The translations under genes and the position numbers were made by a program. Shown here in pieces: positions 52,038-60,207 of a stretch of 64,000 nt of DNA. The notes beneath the pieces are model-generated. The model saw only the letters and a list, made by a program, of their open reading frames with translations, was not told the origin of the DNA and ran no database searches. Position 1 is the stretch's first letter; each line of letters begins with the position of its first letter. The stretch comes from Streptomyces sp. L-9-10 (lineage in GTDB: Bacteria; Actinomycetota; Actinomycetes; Streptomycetales; Streptomycetaceae): assembly GCF_004151105.1 (NCBI RefSeq), contig NZ_PHRF01000023.1:62001-126000 (forward strand), read 5' to 3'.

Positions 52038-52883
52038 TCAGACGGCGAGCATCGGCGTTATGCCGTTGAGCAGTGTCCTGATCGGTGTGACGGGCCCTTC
52101 CAGCTGTGCGTAGCCAGCCATCACGGTCAGCGTGCCAGGCCGCAGGCCGGCACGGCTGGCGATGTAGGCGGTGAGGCGGCCCAGGCCCAGATAGTTGCCG
52201 TATGCCCGTTCGAGCATGTAGTGGCTGCGGTAGAACGCGGCCGCGTGCACGGTTCCGCTCCGGTCCAGCTGGAAGGAGCAGTGACTCAGGCAGGGGAAGC
52301 CCCGGATGAGGTTGTCCCGTCCGGGTACGTGTACGCGCGCTTCCGCCGGCGCGGTGGTTTCGACATCTGGCAGGAGAAGGGCAGCTTCGGTGTCTGCCGG
52401 GTGGGCGACGCCGCTCTCGTATGCGGCGGTCATCGGCGCCTTGCTCGCAGCCTGCTGGGTCAGCCGGCCGATGATCTTCCCGATCTGGTCGATCTGCGTC
52501 CCGTCAATGCCGGGATAGGCGACCAGACGTCCGAAGTACATGTCGTGATGATTGCCCGGGTAGCGCTTGGCCCGGGTGTACAGGTCTCGGTAGCGGGTGA
52601 CCAACTGCTCGTGAGTGCCGCAGTGGGAGGCGAGCGCCGCGGGGAAGATCGTGCTGGCGACGGTCTCGATCGGCTTGTATGAGTTCTTCGCCTGCCTCTC
52701 CGCAGCGTGCGCCCGTACCCGCTCCAGCTCAGCGCGGAAGGCCGGATCGTCGGCCGTGGCGTCCGCGATGCGTACGACTGTGTGATATCCCGTGCGGGCG
52801 GGGTTGTCCTTGCGGTCGAGGGCCTTGCAAGCGGCTATCCAGGCGCTTGTGACGTCGGACCCGGCAACAGCGAATGTGTGCAT
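52038..52883 (-). CDS. Thymidylate-synthase-like enzyme
   Basis: 281 residues from ATG 52883 (AAGGAG ten bases upstream). NSYKPIETVASTIFPAAL is a conserved N-terminal block of diverged TS-like proteins. The catalytic segment FPCLSHCSFQLDRSG (Cys198, His201, Gln205), then AAFYRSHYMLERAYGNYLGL (Arg219, Asn230) and GTLTVMAGYAQLE (Gly257, Tyr258), mirror PCHxxxQF, the xRSxD region, GxPFN and the GDxHxY end of thymidylate synthase. Relatives methylate or hydroxymethylate pyrimidine nucleotides; here a 5-hydroxymethyl-dUMP-type product is the natural guess. It is the last gene of the ACP-XRE-ImmA-TS operon. Confidence 0.65.
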   Translation of the reverse strand: MHTFAVAGSDVTSAWIAACKALDRKDNPARTGYHTVVRIADATADDPAFRAELERVRAHAAERQAKNSYKPIETVASTIFPAALASHCGTHEQLVTRYRDLYTRAKRYPGNHHDMYFGRLVAYPGIDGTQIDQIGKIIGRLTQQAASKAPMTAAYESGVAHPADTEAALLLPDVETTAPAEARVHVPGRDNLIRGFPCLSHCSFQLDRSGTVHAAAFYRSHYMLERAYGNYLGLGRLTAYIASRAGLRPGTLTVMAGYAQLEGPVTPIRTLLNGITPMLAV

Positions 52884-52930
52884 CGAAGCTCCTTGGGGTG
52901 ATGGCGGGGAGCAGTGCAGGTGGAAGCTGG

Positions 52931-53818
52931 TCAGGGCCAGACATCGTGGATGCCGTGGCGCGGGGACTCACGGGCAAGAGTCAGCTGCAAAGGGCGGACG
53001 CTGTCGGGGACGTCGACGTTCACCAGGCACTCCGAGCCGAGGTCATCGGTGACCTCCACCGCACGGTGAGTGCCCAGTGGGCTGTGTGGCCAGGAAGCCA
53101 GTGTCTTGGGCAGAGGGCAGAAACGGGCGCCCGGCAGGTGCAGCACGAGGACGTCCCCCACATCGACGTGCAGACGCTGGCCGTGCGTTTCGGCGGTGAC
53201 CACGTGTACATGCGGTCTTGCCCCGACGTCGGCGCCTCCCGTCAGGGAGCGCTTCAGCGCGGCGGGTGGGATCTTGAGCCACTGCTCGGCCTGGCTACGG
53301 CCGAGCTGCGACAGACGCGCCAGGTGCCGCACGGTGCCTGCGTAGGAAGTACCCAGCGCGCGAGCTACCAGGTAGGCATGTTCCGGATGACCGGGCCGAC
53401 CGCCGGCGATCCGCTGCAGCGCGCCGAGCACGGCGGGGCGGGGCATCAGGAACCACGCGGCGAAGGCTTCTGCGATTTTCTCCTCCTCCGGCCAACTCCC
53501 GTTTCCCCAGCGCGCGCTGGGATCGAGCTCCTGGTCGTAGGAACTGGAGTCGCCCTGGCAGTGATGGCCGAGTTCGTGCGCAGCGGTGTGCCGCTGCGTG
53601 ATCACGTCCAGTCCGGAGTTGAGCAGCACCGCGGGTCCCTCGTCGTGCGGCGAGAAGTAGACCCCGAACAGCCGGGGCATCGGCCGCGCCATTGCGTCCA
53701 GACCTGCGGTACGTAGGGCGGCGTGGACCGGAACGTACCCAGAGCGGTCCACCGCCAGGTCGCGGTGCGCCTGGACGGCGGCGATGCCAGCGATCCGGTG
53801 CGCCACGTTCCAGTTCAT
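52931..53818 (-). CDS. ImmA/IrrE-family metallopeptidase
   Basis: 295 residues. The zinc motif H81-ELGH-H lies in HTAAHELGHHCQGD, and a downstream acidic helix EEEKIAEAFAAWFLMP completes the ImmA/IrrE site. The C-terminal 120 residues form an extra beta-rich domain. ATGA overlap with the XRE gene: such HTH-protease pairs switch mobile-element or defence genes on by cleaving the repressor after damage. It is probably the switch for this locus. Confidence 0.85.
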   Translation of the reverse strand: MNWNVAHRIAGIAAVQAHRDLAVDRSGYVPVHAALRTAGLDAMARPMPRLFGVYFSPHDEGPAVLLNSGLDVITQRHTAAHELGHHCQGDSSSYDQELDPSARWGNGSWPEEEKIAEAFAAWFLMPRPAVLGALQRIAGGRPGHPEHAYLVARALGTSYAGTVRHLARLSQLGRSQAEQWLKIPPAALKRSLTGGADVGARPHVHVVTAETHGQRLHVDVGDVLVLHLPGARFCPLPKTLASWPHSPLGTHRAVEVTDDLGSECLVNVDVPDSVRPLQLTLARESPRHGIHDVWP

Positions 53819-54231
53819 CGCACGGGCCCCGGGTCTTCGGGGGGCGCGGCCGCGTGCTCCTCCTGGGTGGCGGCGCGCCGGAACCTCAGAAACTCGGCGT
53901 ACTCCAGGACCGCTTTCTGGTCGCCGTCGGTCAGTTGGGCCAGGGCACGGGGGAATCCTGACAGGACGTGCTCCCCGGCGTCCGGTTCCTTCTCGTCGGC
54001 AAGGAAGAAGGAGATCGGATGGCGGTACAGGCGGGCCAGCTTCTTCAGCTCCAGACTGTCGACCCTCCGCTCGCCACGCTCGATGTCGCTGACAGCTGTA
54101 CGCGGGATGCCGGTGTTGTCGGAGACGAACTGCTGCGACATGCCTAGGTAGTCGCGGATGCGCTTGAGGCGTTCTCCCAGCCGCTCAAGTTCGGGGTCGC
54201 GGGACCGGGAATCGGTGGGGGGCGGGGTCAT
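53815..54231 (-). CDS. XRE-family repressor paired with ImmA
   Basis: 138 residues. HTH at about residues 15-70: LGERLKRIRDYLGMSQQFVS, DNTGIPRTAVSDIERGERRV. The C-terminal part (ISFFLADEKEPDAG, DGDQKAVLEYAEFLRFRRAA) is the usual ImmA-cleavable tail type. Overlaps ImmA (ATGA) downstream and the carrier-protein gene (ATGA) upstream, so all are translationally coupled. Likely binds the palindromes at 54517-54566. Confidence 0.85.
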   Translation of the reverse strand: MTPPPTDSRSRDPELERLGERLKRIRDYLGMSQQFVSDNTGIPRTAVSDIERGERRVDSLELKKLARLYRHPISFFLADEKEPDAGEHVLSGFPRALAQLTDGDQKAVLEYAEFLRFRRAATQEEHAAAPPEDPGPVR

Positions 54232-54602
54232 GACTGCTGCCTTTCGTGGATCGCGTCCAGTACCGCGTCGGCGAAGGTGCTTACCGAGCGGGTTGCCCGG
54301 GCTGCCTGCGCGTCGGCGGGTATGTCGATGCCGTAGTGGTTCTCGATGCGCGTGAGGATCTCGACGATGAGGATGGAGTCCACCGGTAGGCCGGCGCCGG
54401 CCAACTCAAGCGCGGCGCGAACCTCTTGGGCGGGCCGCTCCTCCAACTCGGCGAGGAACTCGATGATCACCGTGATGACGTCCTCGGCGCTTGGTCCGAC
54501 GGTGTGCAGCGTTTTCTCCAATCGTTGGAAATCCCGGAGGCGTTGTCCTAGTGTACGACATGTCGTCGGGCAATCCGACTGCGTTGTCCCATGATCAGAC
54601 AT
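54228..54602 (-). CDS. Acyl carrier protein-like protein
   Basis: 124 residues. The phosphopantetheine site is clear in AGLPVDSILIVEILTRIENH (Ser76), followed by YGIDIP and a C-terminal helix, typical of ACPs. The N-terminal about 35 residues are extra and their start is doubtful: ATG 54602 leaves only 10 bp to the divergent MazG gene, and a shorter start (TTG near 54517) would leave room for promoters and operators. A carrier protein inside an XRE-ImmA-TS operon is odd and suggests acyl or aminoacyl transfer to a nucleotide or base. Confidence 0.75.
   Translation of the reverse strand: MSDHGTTQSDCPTTCRTLGQRLRDFQRLEKTLHTVGPSAEDVITVIIEFLAELEERPAQEVRAALELAGAGLPVDSILIVEILTRIENHYGIDIPADAQAARATRSVSTFADAVLDAIHERQQS
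54517..54566. promoter_or_regulatory. Two palindromes, probable XRE operators
   Basis: TCCAATCGTTGGA at 54517-54529 (5-bp arms) and ACGACATGTCGT at 54555-54566 (perfect 12-bp palindrome) lie just upstream of the divergent MazG gene and over the 5' end of the carrier-protein frame. They are placed to control both directions. Confidence 0.55.
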
Positions 54603-54612
54603 CAGGAGCGTT

Positions 54613-55485
54613 GTGGACTTTCAGCGTTACCAACAAGCGGCGATCAAGACCCTCCAGCCCACCGCCCCCGGAACCGACCCGGTGCTGGTTCCCCTCCTCG
54701 GCCTTGCTGGCGAAGCGGGCTCAGTGGCGACCGTCTACAAGAAGCTCCTGCGCGACGGACCCGCCTTCGAGCAGGGCAAGCAGCAATTACGGGAAGAACT
54801 GGGCGATGTCCTCTGGTATGTCGCAGCCCTCACCCACCGCTTCGGACTGTCTTTGGAAGACGTAGCAGCCGCAAGCCTGGAGAAGACCAAGGACCGGTGG
54901 CGCACCACCCCCCATGCCGAACGGACCCACTACGACGAGGCGTTCCCTGAGCGCGAGCAGATTCCGAGAAAAACAACCCTCACCTTCACCCCCACCGTCA
55001 CAGACGGCGGACGAAAGGTCATCGTCCTCACTCGCGAGGACGGCAAACCCGCCGGTGACCCGCTCACCAGCGCCTCCCGCGTCGAAGACGACTACCGCTT
55101 CCACGACGCTTTTCACCTCGCCCACGCCGCCGTCCTCGGCTGGTCACCTGTCACCCGCTTCCTCCTCGGACGCAAGCGCAAAAGCCACCCCGACACCGAC
55201 GAGAACGAGGACGGAGGCCGCGCCATCGCCATCGAAGAGGGGATCTCCGCACTCGTCTTCTCCTACGCGGCCCGCCACGCCTACCTCACTGGCCTTCGGC
55301 ACATCGACCACGAACTCCTCACCACGATCGGCCATATGACCGCGCACCTGGAAGTCGGCGCCTGCCGCGCCGCCGACTGGGAACGCGCCATCCTGACCGG
55401 CTACGCAGCCTGGACCCAACTCCGCCAGCAGGGCGGGGGGACCGTCGAACTCGACTTGGACCGCCAGACACTCACGGTGCTGTGA
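54613..55485 (+). CDS. MazG-like NTP pyrophosphohydrolase with C-terminal extension
   Basis: 290 residues from GTG 54613 (AGGAG five bases upstream). The N-terminal MazG fold has LLGLAGEAGSVATVYKKLLR (Glu34) and LREELGDVLWYVAALTHRFG (Glu61, Glu62, Asp65), the ExxE...ExxD-type metal site. Residues about 130-250 form a second conserved helical unit: YRFHDAFHLAHAAVLGWSP, LLGRKRKSHP, EDGGRAIAIEEGISALVFSY. MazG enzymes remove pyrophosphate from (d)NTPs. Next to a TS-like enzyme and an HMUDK-like protein it would shape the dNTP pool or make a modified nucleotide available. It is divergent from the ACP operon. Confidence 0.75.
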   Translation: MDFQRYQQAAIKTLQPTAPGTDPVLVPLLGLAGEAGSVATVYKKLLRDGPAFEQGKQQLREELGDVLWYVAALTHRFGLSLEDVAAASLEKTKDRWRTTPHAERTHYDEAFPEREQIPRKTTLTFTPTVTDGGRKVIVLTREDGKPAGDPLTSASRVEDDYRFHDAFHLAHAAVLGWSPVTRFLLGRKRKSHPDTDENEDGGRAIAIEEGISALVFSYAARHAYLTGLRHIDHELLTTIGHMTAHLEVGACRAADWERAILTGYAAWTQLRQQGGGTVELDLDRQTLTVL

Positions 55486-55881
55486 GCCCGACCGCAGGGC
55501 GTGGACACGTGGGACCAGCGGTGTAGCTTCACGCCCTGCCAGGCTGGCAGATCGCCGATCACGGCAGCAGCTTCCTGGCGCGCTCGCCGGATCGCGACGC
55601 CCATGATTGCCGCCGCCGTAACGACAGCGGCCATCGGCTTGGCGAGCGACAGTGCCGGTGGATGAGGGAAGCGGCGGTGCCGGAAGGACACGAACACGCC
55701 CAGTACTTCGCCGTCCGCGAAGCGGTCTGTCGCCCGCCGCGAATTTATCGACGACTTCCTCTACGTCGCAGCGACCCGGCCCGCCTGGCTGAGCGCTGCG
55801 GACTCCTCGCGGCTCACGCCCGCGCCGTCGCCGTAGCGGTGGTCCCGATGCCTACACCGAAGCCGACCCCGTTCCAGCAGC

Positions 55882-56530
55882 ATGGAAATCGCCTTGAACA
55901 GCCGTTTCGGCGACAGGCGCATCCTGCTCACAACCAAAGGCGGCCGACTCATTTGCATCGCTTCCGGCTACCAAACCGAAGTTTTTACCCACTTCACCAA
56001 AGGGGCCCACGTCGCCACCGACGGAGGCCGCACCATCATCGGCCGCCCCACCCCGGAGCAGGCGGCGCGTCCACCACTCCTACGAAGAAACCCTTGGCTC
56101 CCTCGACCTCGCCGCTCGCCTGAATCATGACGCACCGGTTCTGCACGCGGCAGACCTGCTCGTCTATCCCGTTTTGGCCTGCGGCCACCAAGCCATGCGC
56201 GACTCGTCCGCCACCCACCACGCCTGCGGCGGACCCGCACCCTTCCTCGACACACCCACCGCCTACTTCGACAAGAGCTGCATCACCGCCGAAACCGCCC
56301 GCCGCCTCTCCCTCAGCATCCGCGCCCTCACCTCCCGACTCGCACGCATCCACCAACTCGCCAGCCACAACTCCACAACCGCGGTACATACTGCAGACCG
56401 CCGACATTGGCGCGCGCCTCCTCAACTGGCCCACCAACCAACTATGAGTCCACCATGCCCCCGAGCTGCCAATGCCGTTGAAAGTCCTCACAACCCAACG
56501 GTTCTCAAGTCATCGGCGTTGACGCACTGA
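55882..56530 (+). pseudogene. Unidentified degenerate gene
   Basis: The frame from ATG 55882 reads MEIALNSRFGDRRILLTTKG, then ICIASGYQTEVFTHFTKGAH and VATDGGRTIIGRP; near 56065 the apparent continuation shifts frame (VHHSYEETLGSLDLAARLNH, LHAADLLVYPVLACGHQAMR, FDKSCITAETARRLSLSIRA). Upstream pieces (EFIDDFLYVAATRPAWL near 55740) also look coding in another frame. Taken together this was a gene of perhaps 250 residues with several lesions. Family not recognised. It overlaps the 3' end of the relaxase gene on the other strand. Confidence 0.4.
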
Positions 56531-58228
56531 GTCCGAACCGCCCCTGAGTTGACGGCCCGGCGGTATCCGTGCCGATGCCGGTACGGACCTCTGGACGGGT
56601 ATTCGTTCGGCGTCGGCAGGGAGGTCGGCCGTGCGACGCAGCCGCCACACCAGTACTTCGCTGGCGGAGTCGGCGGTTTCCAGCTCCCGTCGTCTGGTGG
56701 CTTCGGTGAGCAGGGTGGCCGGTGGGTGTCCGGCGGCTTCGGCGTCGGCGAGGGTGGCGGCGAGGGCGGGCCAGCCGGGTTCGTTGAGGATCTGCTCGGC
56801 CAGCTCCGGCACTGCGGCGCGTATGTGCGCGGCCTGCCGCAGCAGATGGGGCTGGGTGAGGTGTTGGCCTCGCTGGTGGAGGACGGCCATGTGGTGGTGG
56901 GCGGCGGCCCGGTAGGCGGTGCGCAGGTGTTCGGCGCTCTGGCGTGCTGCGGCGGCTTGTTGGGCGTGGTTCTTCTTGGCGTGCCAGTGGACGGCGGCGG
57001 TGATCAGGAAGAACGCCATGTCGATCACCATGGCTGTGGTCGCGCCGTCCTCCCCGTCCCCGAGGACGGGTCCGCTGCGGACGAGTTCGCGTGCGGCCTG
57101 GCGCAACGCCCGGTCGTGACCGCGTTCGGCACGGGTGTGGGAGCGGGTGGCGCGCTCGAACACGAAGGCCGCCTGCCGCAGTTCGCTTCTCGTGGGGGCG
57201 GCGCTCGTGGTGGCGAGCGCATCCAGTACCTCCCCAACCCCGTTGATGCGGGCGGCGATCTGTTCGTCGGTGCCGTGGTCGATGACCAGCAGCGCTTGCC
57301 ACATCGCGGTGCTCGCCCGCCGTCTCGCGCCCGCTGGCCCCGGCCACCGAGGACCTGCGGACACGTCGGGGTCACGTTCTGCCTCTGGAGCGCTGGTGGT
57401 CCAGCGTTTGCGGATCTTGGGGAGGGAGAGATCGGGGGCGAGGGTGGACCCGGCGTAGAAGACGGGTTCACCGTCGTGGTTGCGGTCGTCGGGCAGGGCG
57501 ACCTTGTAGCCGAGGAGATCCCCGGAGGGCGCGGTGCGTGTGCGGATCAACAGGCCGGCGGCGGTGAGGCGGTCGAAGAACTCGGTCTCGTCCACGGTGC
57601 CGGCTGCTGCGTGGCGGACAGTTTCCCGTAGTTCCTCGCGCGCGGTCTGGGGGCGGTTCTCACGTGCGGCTTTGTGGCGCTCCGCGCTGGTGGGGCGTTT
57701 CGCGGCGGTGCCGTCGCCGGGGTTGAGCTGCCGCAGGCCGTACTCGGCTTCGAGGAGGCGGGCTTCGGCCCGGGCGCGGGCGGCGTCGTTGTTCAGCTGT
57801 GGTCTGCGGCCGTCTTCACGGACGAGGGTGGCGACGATGTGGATGTGGTCGTCCGCGTGACGCACGGCCGCCCACCGGCACGCGGTCTCGTCGCCGGTGG
57901 GGGCGATGCCGGTGGCCGCGACCATGCGGCGGGCGATGTCCGCCCACTGCACGTCGGTGAGCAGCGGGTCCTCGGGAGCCGCGCGGACGGACAGGTGCCA
58001 CACGTGCTGGTCGGGACGGCGTGTGGGGGACAGGGCCTCGACGGGCTGGTCCAGGAGCTGTGCGAGGTCGTCGTAGGTGGCGTCCGGGTGCCGCCCGGGG
58101 TCGGGGGCGAAGGCGTCCCAGGCCGCGACGAGGTGCGGGTCGGTGTGCTCCTCGCACCTGCCGGGCTCGTACAGGTAGAAGATCAGTCCGACTGTGCGGC
58201 TGCCCCGCTTCTGAACACGAGGAATCAT
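56510..58228 (-). CDS. HUH relaxase (MobA-type)
   Basis: 572 residues from ATG 58228. The three-His metal motif is H124-ADD-H128-I-H130 in RHADDHIHIVATL, preceded by VWHLSVRAAPEDPLLTD, as in PF03432-type relaxases; the nucleophile Tyr is probably Y18 or Y20 in LIFYLYEP. The long C-terminal part is helical and Ala/Arg-rich (ATRSHTRAERGHDRALRQAA, AAARQSAEHLRTAYRAAAHH). It nicks oriT to start single-strand transfer, unlike TraB-based AICEs, so this element is mobilised or conjugates by a relaxase route. It follows MobC by seven bases. Confidence 0.85.
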   Translation of the reverse strand: MIPRVQKRGSRTVGLIFYLYEPGRCEEHTDPHLVAAWDAFAPDPGRHPDATYDDLAQLLDQPVEALSPTRRPDQHVWHLSVRAAPEDPLLTDVQWADIARRMVAATGIAPTGDETACRWAAVRHADDHIHIVATLVREDGRRPQLNNDAARARAEARLLEAEYGLRQLNPGDGTAAKRPTSAERHKAARENRPQTAREELRETVRHAAAGTVDETEFFDRLTAAGLLIRTRTAPSGDLLGYKVALPDDRNHDGEPVFYAGSTLAPDLSLPKIRKRWTTSAPEAERDPDVSAGPRWPGPAGARRRASTAMWQALLVIDHGTDEQIAARINGVGEVLDALATTSAAPTRSELRQAAFVFERATRSHTRAERGHDRALRQAARELVRSGPVLGDGEDGATTAMVIDMAFFLITAAVHWHAKKNHAQQAAAARQSAEHLRTAYRAAAHHHMAVLHQRGQHLTQPHLLRQAAHIRAAVPELAEQILNEPGWPALAATLADAEAAGHPPATLLTEATRRRELETADSASEVLVWRLRRTADLPADAERIPVQRSVPASARIPPGRQLRGGSDSVRQRR

Positions 58229-58235
58229 CGGAGAA

Positions 58236-58937
58236 TCATCCGGACCGGTTCTCGTTGCTGAGGTACTGCTGGGTGAAGGCGTCCACCCGCCGCGCGGCGC
58301 GGTGGACGGCGGCGAGAACGGCGGACGCTTGGGGTGCGTCGGCGCCGGAGTTGGCTGCCTTGGCGACCTGGTTGAGGTTGTTGCCGATCTGCCCGAGATG
58401 CCGGCGCAGCGCGAACAGCTCACTTACCACTTCGCGTTCACCGGCCACCTCGGCGGCGGTGCGGTCGAGGTCACGGGCGGCGTTGAGGCCAGCGCGTGCG
58501 AGGAAGGCGGCGATGCTCATACCGCAGGCGGCTGCACCGTCGGCGAGGAGACGGTACTCGCGGTTGTTCATGCGGCAGCTCGGCTGGTGCGTGCGCTTGT
58601 CGTCGTCACGCAGACGCTCACGCTGCTTCACACGCGGTTTCAACGGTGCGGCGGAGGCGTGCTGACACGAGGACGAACGGTGACACGGGTGCTTCTCCTG
58701 CTGTTTGGGATGGAGGCCGCCCTCGGCCCCATCCCCCACGGCCGGCGCCTCCTGGCGCCGGTTCGCTCCCGCCACCCCCGGGGCGGGAGATGCGTGAGCA
58801 TTGCTGCCAACGGCAGCAATGCTCACGCGATAACTTGCTCGGGTTGAGGTTGGTGCGGTCGTCATTTTTGCCTGAGACGTCGGGTGTTGGCGTTGCTGGT
58901 CAGTCATTTGGTGCGGAACTCCGGGGTCGGTAAGCAA
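58236..58937 (-). CDS. MobC-family relaxosome protein
   Basis: Up to 233 residues. The conserved core is near the C-terminus: NNREYRLLADGAAACGMSIA, AFLARAGLNAARDL and LRRHLGQIGNNLNQVAKAAN, the MobC signature that includes an RHH-like DNA-binding region. MobC assists the relaxase at oriT. The true start is unclear: starts at 58937, 58907 or 58865 all lie upstream of a long inverted repeat (58792-58828) that may be oriT, so the protein may start further downstream. Confidence 0.75.
   Translation of the reverse strand: MLTDPGVPHQMTDQQRQHPTSQAKMTTAPTSTRASYRVSIAAVGSNAHASPAPGVAGANRRQEAPAVGDGAEGGLHPKQQEKHPCHRSSSCQHASAAPLKPRVKQRERLRDDDKRTHQPSCRMNNREYRLLADGAAACGMSIAAFLARAGLNAARDLDRTAAEVAGEREVVSELFALRRHLGQIGNNLNQVAKAANSGADAPQASAVLAAVHRAARRVDAFTQQYLSNENRSG
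58792..58828. other. Perfect 17-bp inverted repeat, candidate oriT or MobC operator
   Basis: GCGTGAGCATTGCTGCC, then AAC, then GGCAGCAATGCTCACGC. The perfect 37-bp palindrome sits beside the mobC/relaxase genes, inside or just ahead of the MobC frame. Relaxase recognition sites typically have such hairpins next to the nick site. Confidence 0.7.
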
Positions 58938-59046
58938 TCGGGATGGGTGTCGTTCGTTGGCGGGTCAACCGGTGCGCTGTGAAGCGGGGGCGTCGGCGGA
59001 GCAGAGGCTCTGAGTGGGGAGGGCGGAAGGAGCGGGGAAGGTCCGG

Positions 59047-59083
59047 TCACCGGAAGTCCGAACTACTTCCGGACTTCCGGTGA
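59047..59083. terminator. 14-bp inverted repeat after the DUF2637 gene
   Basis: TCACCGGAAGTCCG pairs with CGGACTTCCGGTGA across nine bases. It lies 19 bp beyond the DUF2637 stop codon on the minus strand and upstream of mobC. Most likely a terminator; a DNA-protein site is the alternative. The rest of 58938-59101 holds nothing else. Confidence 0.65.
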
Positions 59084-59101
59084 TCGAGAGATGTGAGGCG
59101 G

Positions 59102-59941
59102 TCAGCCGGACTGCTGGGCCGAGGGACGCGCTGAGTCCCGCTCCTCCTCAAGCACCTTGAAAACCTTCAGCAGGCGCTCGTTGGCGGCTTTGCGCCCCTG
59201 AACGATCCGGATCTCATCCGTGATCACGTCGCGGTCGACCCCACCGAGCCGTTCGGCCACGGGGCGGGCGATGGCCAGCAGCTCGTCAAGCGAGGCATTC
59301 GGGGGCCGCCCCGTACGCCGAGGAGCCGCGTCCTGTGCCGAAACTGTGTCGACCACTTCCGGTACGGGGCGGGCGGGAGAACCGGATAGGCCGGTAAGTG
59401 CAGGACTACCGCCGAGCGGCTCGCTCTCCACCACCAGGGCTGGCGGTTCCGGCTGCTCGGCGACCGCCGTGGTCGGCAGGTCGGCGGGCTGGTCGGAAGT
59501 CGTGTCCGGATGGCCGGTGGGTTGGTCGACGCCTTGGTGGATCTGCCGCATCAGTACTCCGAAGGCGAGGAGTGCTGCGGTGGGCGGGACTGCGGCGACG
59601 ACGTAGTCGAGCAGCGGCACGGTGCCAGAGCCTGCGGTGCCGCTGACGCCTGCGACGTTGAGGGCGATGGAGCCGACCGATCCGGTGGCGGTCAGGGCGA
59701 TGGCCCATCCGTCGGTGACTCTGCGCAGACCGGCGCGGAGCATGAGGAGTTCGCCCGCGACGATGAACGCGTCAACGGTCGCCGGCCAGGCCCACTGACG
59801 CGTGGGCGAGCCGCCCAGACCGTGCTTCCCGGCCACCTCCGCGAGGTGCGCGTAGGACAGCCAGAACGCCCCGACGGTCAGGGCCACGATGACGACACCC
59901 GCAGCGGCAAGGGCGTACCGCTCGGCAGCGTGCTTCGTCAC
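59102..59941 (-). CDS. DUF2637 (SpdB-like) membrane protein
   Basis: About 279 residues from GTG 59941; the frame is open to 60085, so a longer form is possible. Four membrane helices: LAAAGVVIVALTVGAFWLSY, WPATVDAFIVAGELLMLR, ALTATGSVGSIALNV and YVVAAVPPTAALLAFGVLM, then a Pro/Thr linker and a C-terminal winged-helix-like region (GRPPNASLDELLAIARPVAE, KAANERLLKVFKVLEEE). DUF2637 proteins are typical of Streptomyces integrative elements and plasmids and are linked to plasmid spread. It follows the DUF3631 gene on the same strand. Confidence 0.8.
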   Translation of the reverse strand: MTKHAAERYALAAAGVVIVALTVGAFWLSYAHLAEVAGKHGLGGSPTRQWAWPATVDAFIVAGELLMLRAGLRRVTDGWAIALTATGSVGSIALNVAGVSGTAGSGTVPLLDYVVAAVPPTAALLAFGVLMRQIHQGVDQPTGHPDTTSDQPADLPTTAVAEQPEPPALVVESEPLGGSPALTGLSGSPARPVPEVVDTVSAQDAAPRRTGRPPNASLDELLAIARPVAERLGGVDRDVITDEIRIVQGRKAANERLLKVFKVLEEERDSARPSAQQSG

Positions 59942-60207
59942 CCGCCGGCCATGGTTCGTCGCGCCGGTGGTCTGGTGGGGGTAAAGGGATGAATCGGGCA
60001 AGCGGGAACACTCCAGGTGGGCTAGGGGTGGCGGCTGCGAGGCGGGGGAGGGGCCCGGCCACCATGGGGGTGGGACTCGTACCACTCGTTGCGTGCCTGG
60101 TCAGGACAGGTACGGGTGGAGTGGTGATGTCGAGTCGACTCGTTGCGGGGTCTTCACTCGTCCCCGTGCTGACCTGGGCGGGGACGGGTGCGACGGGACG
60201 TTCCGGG

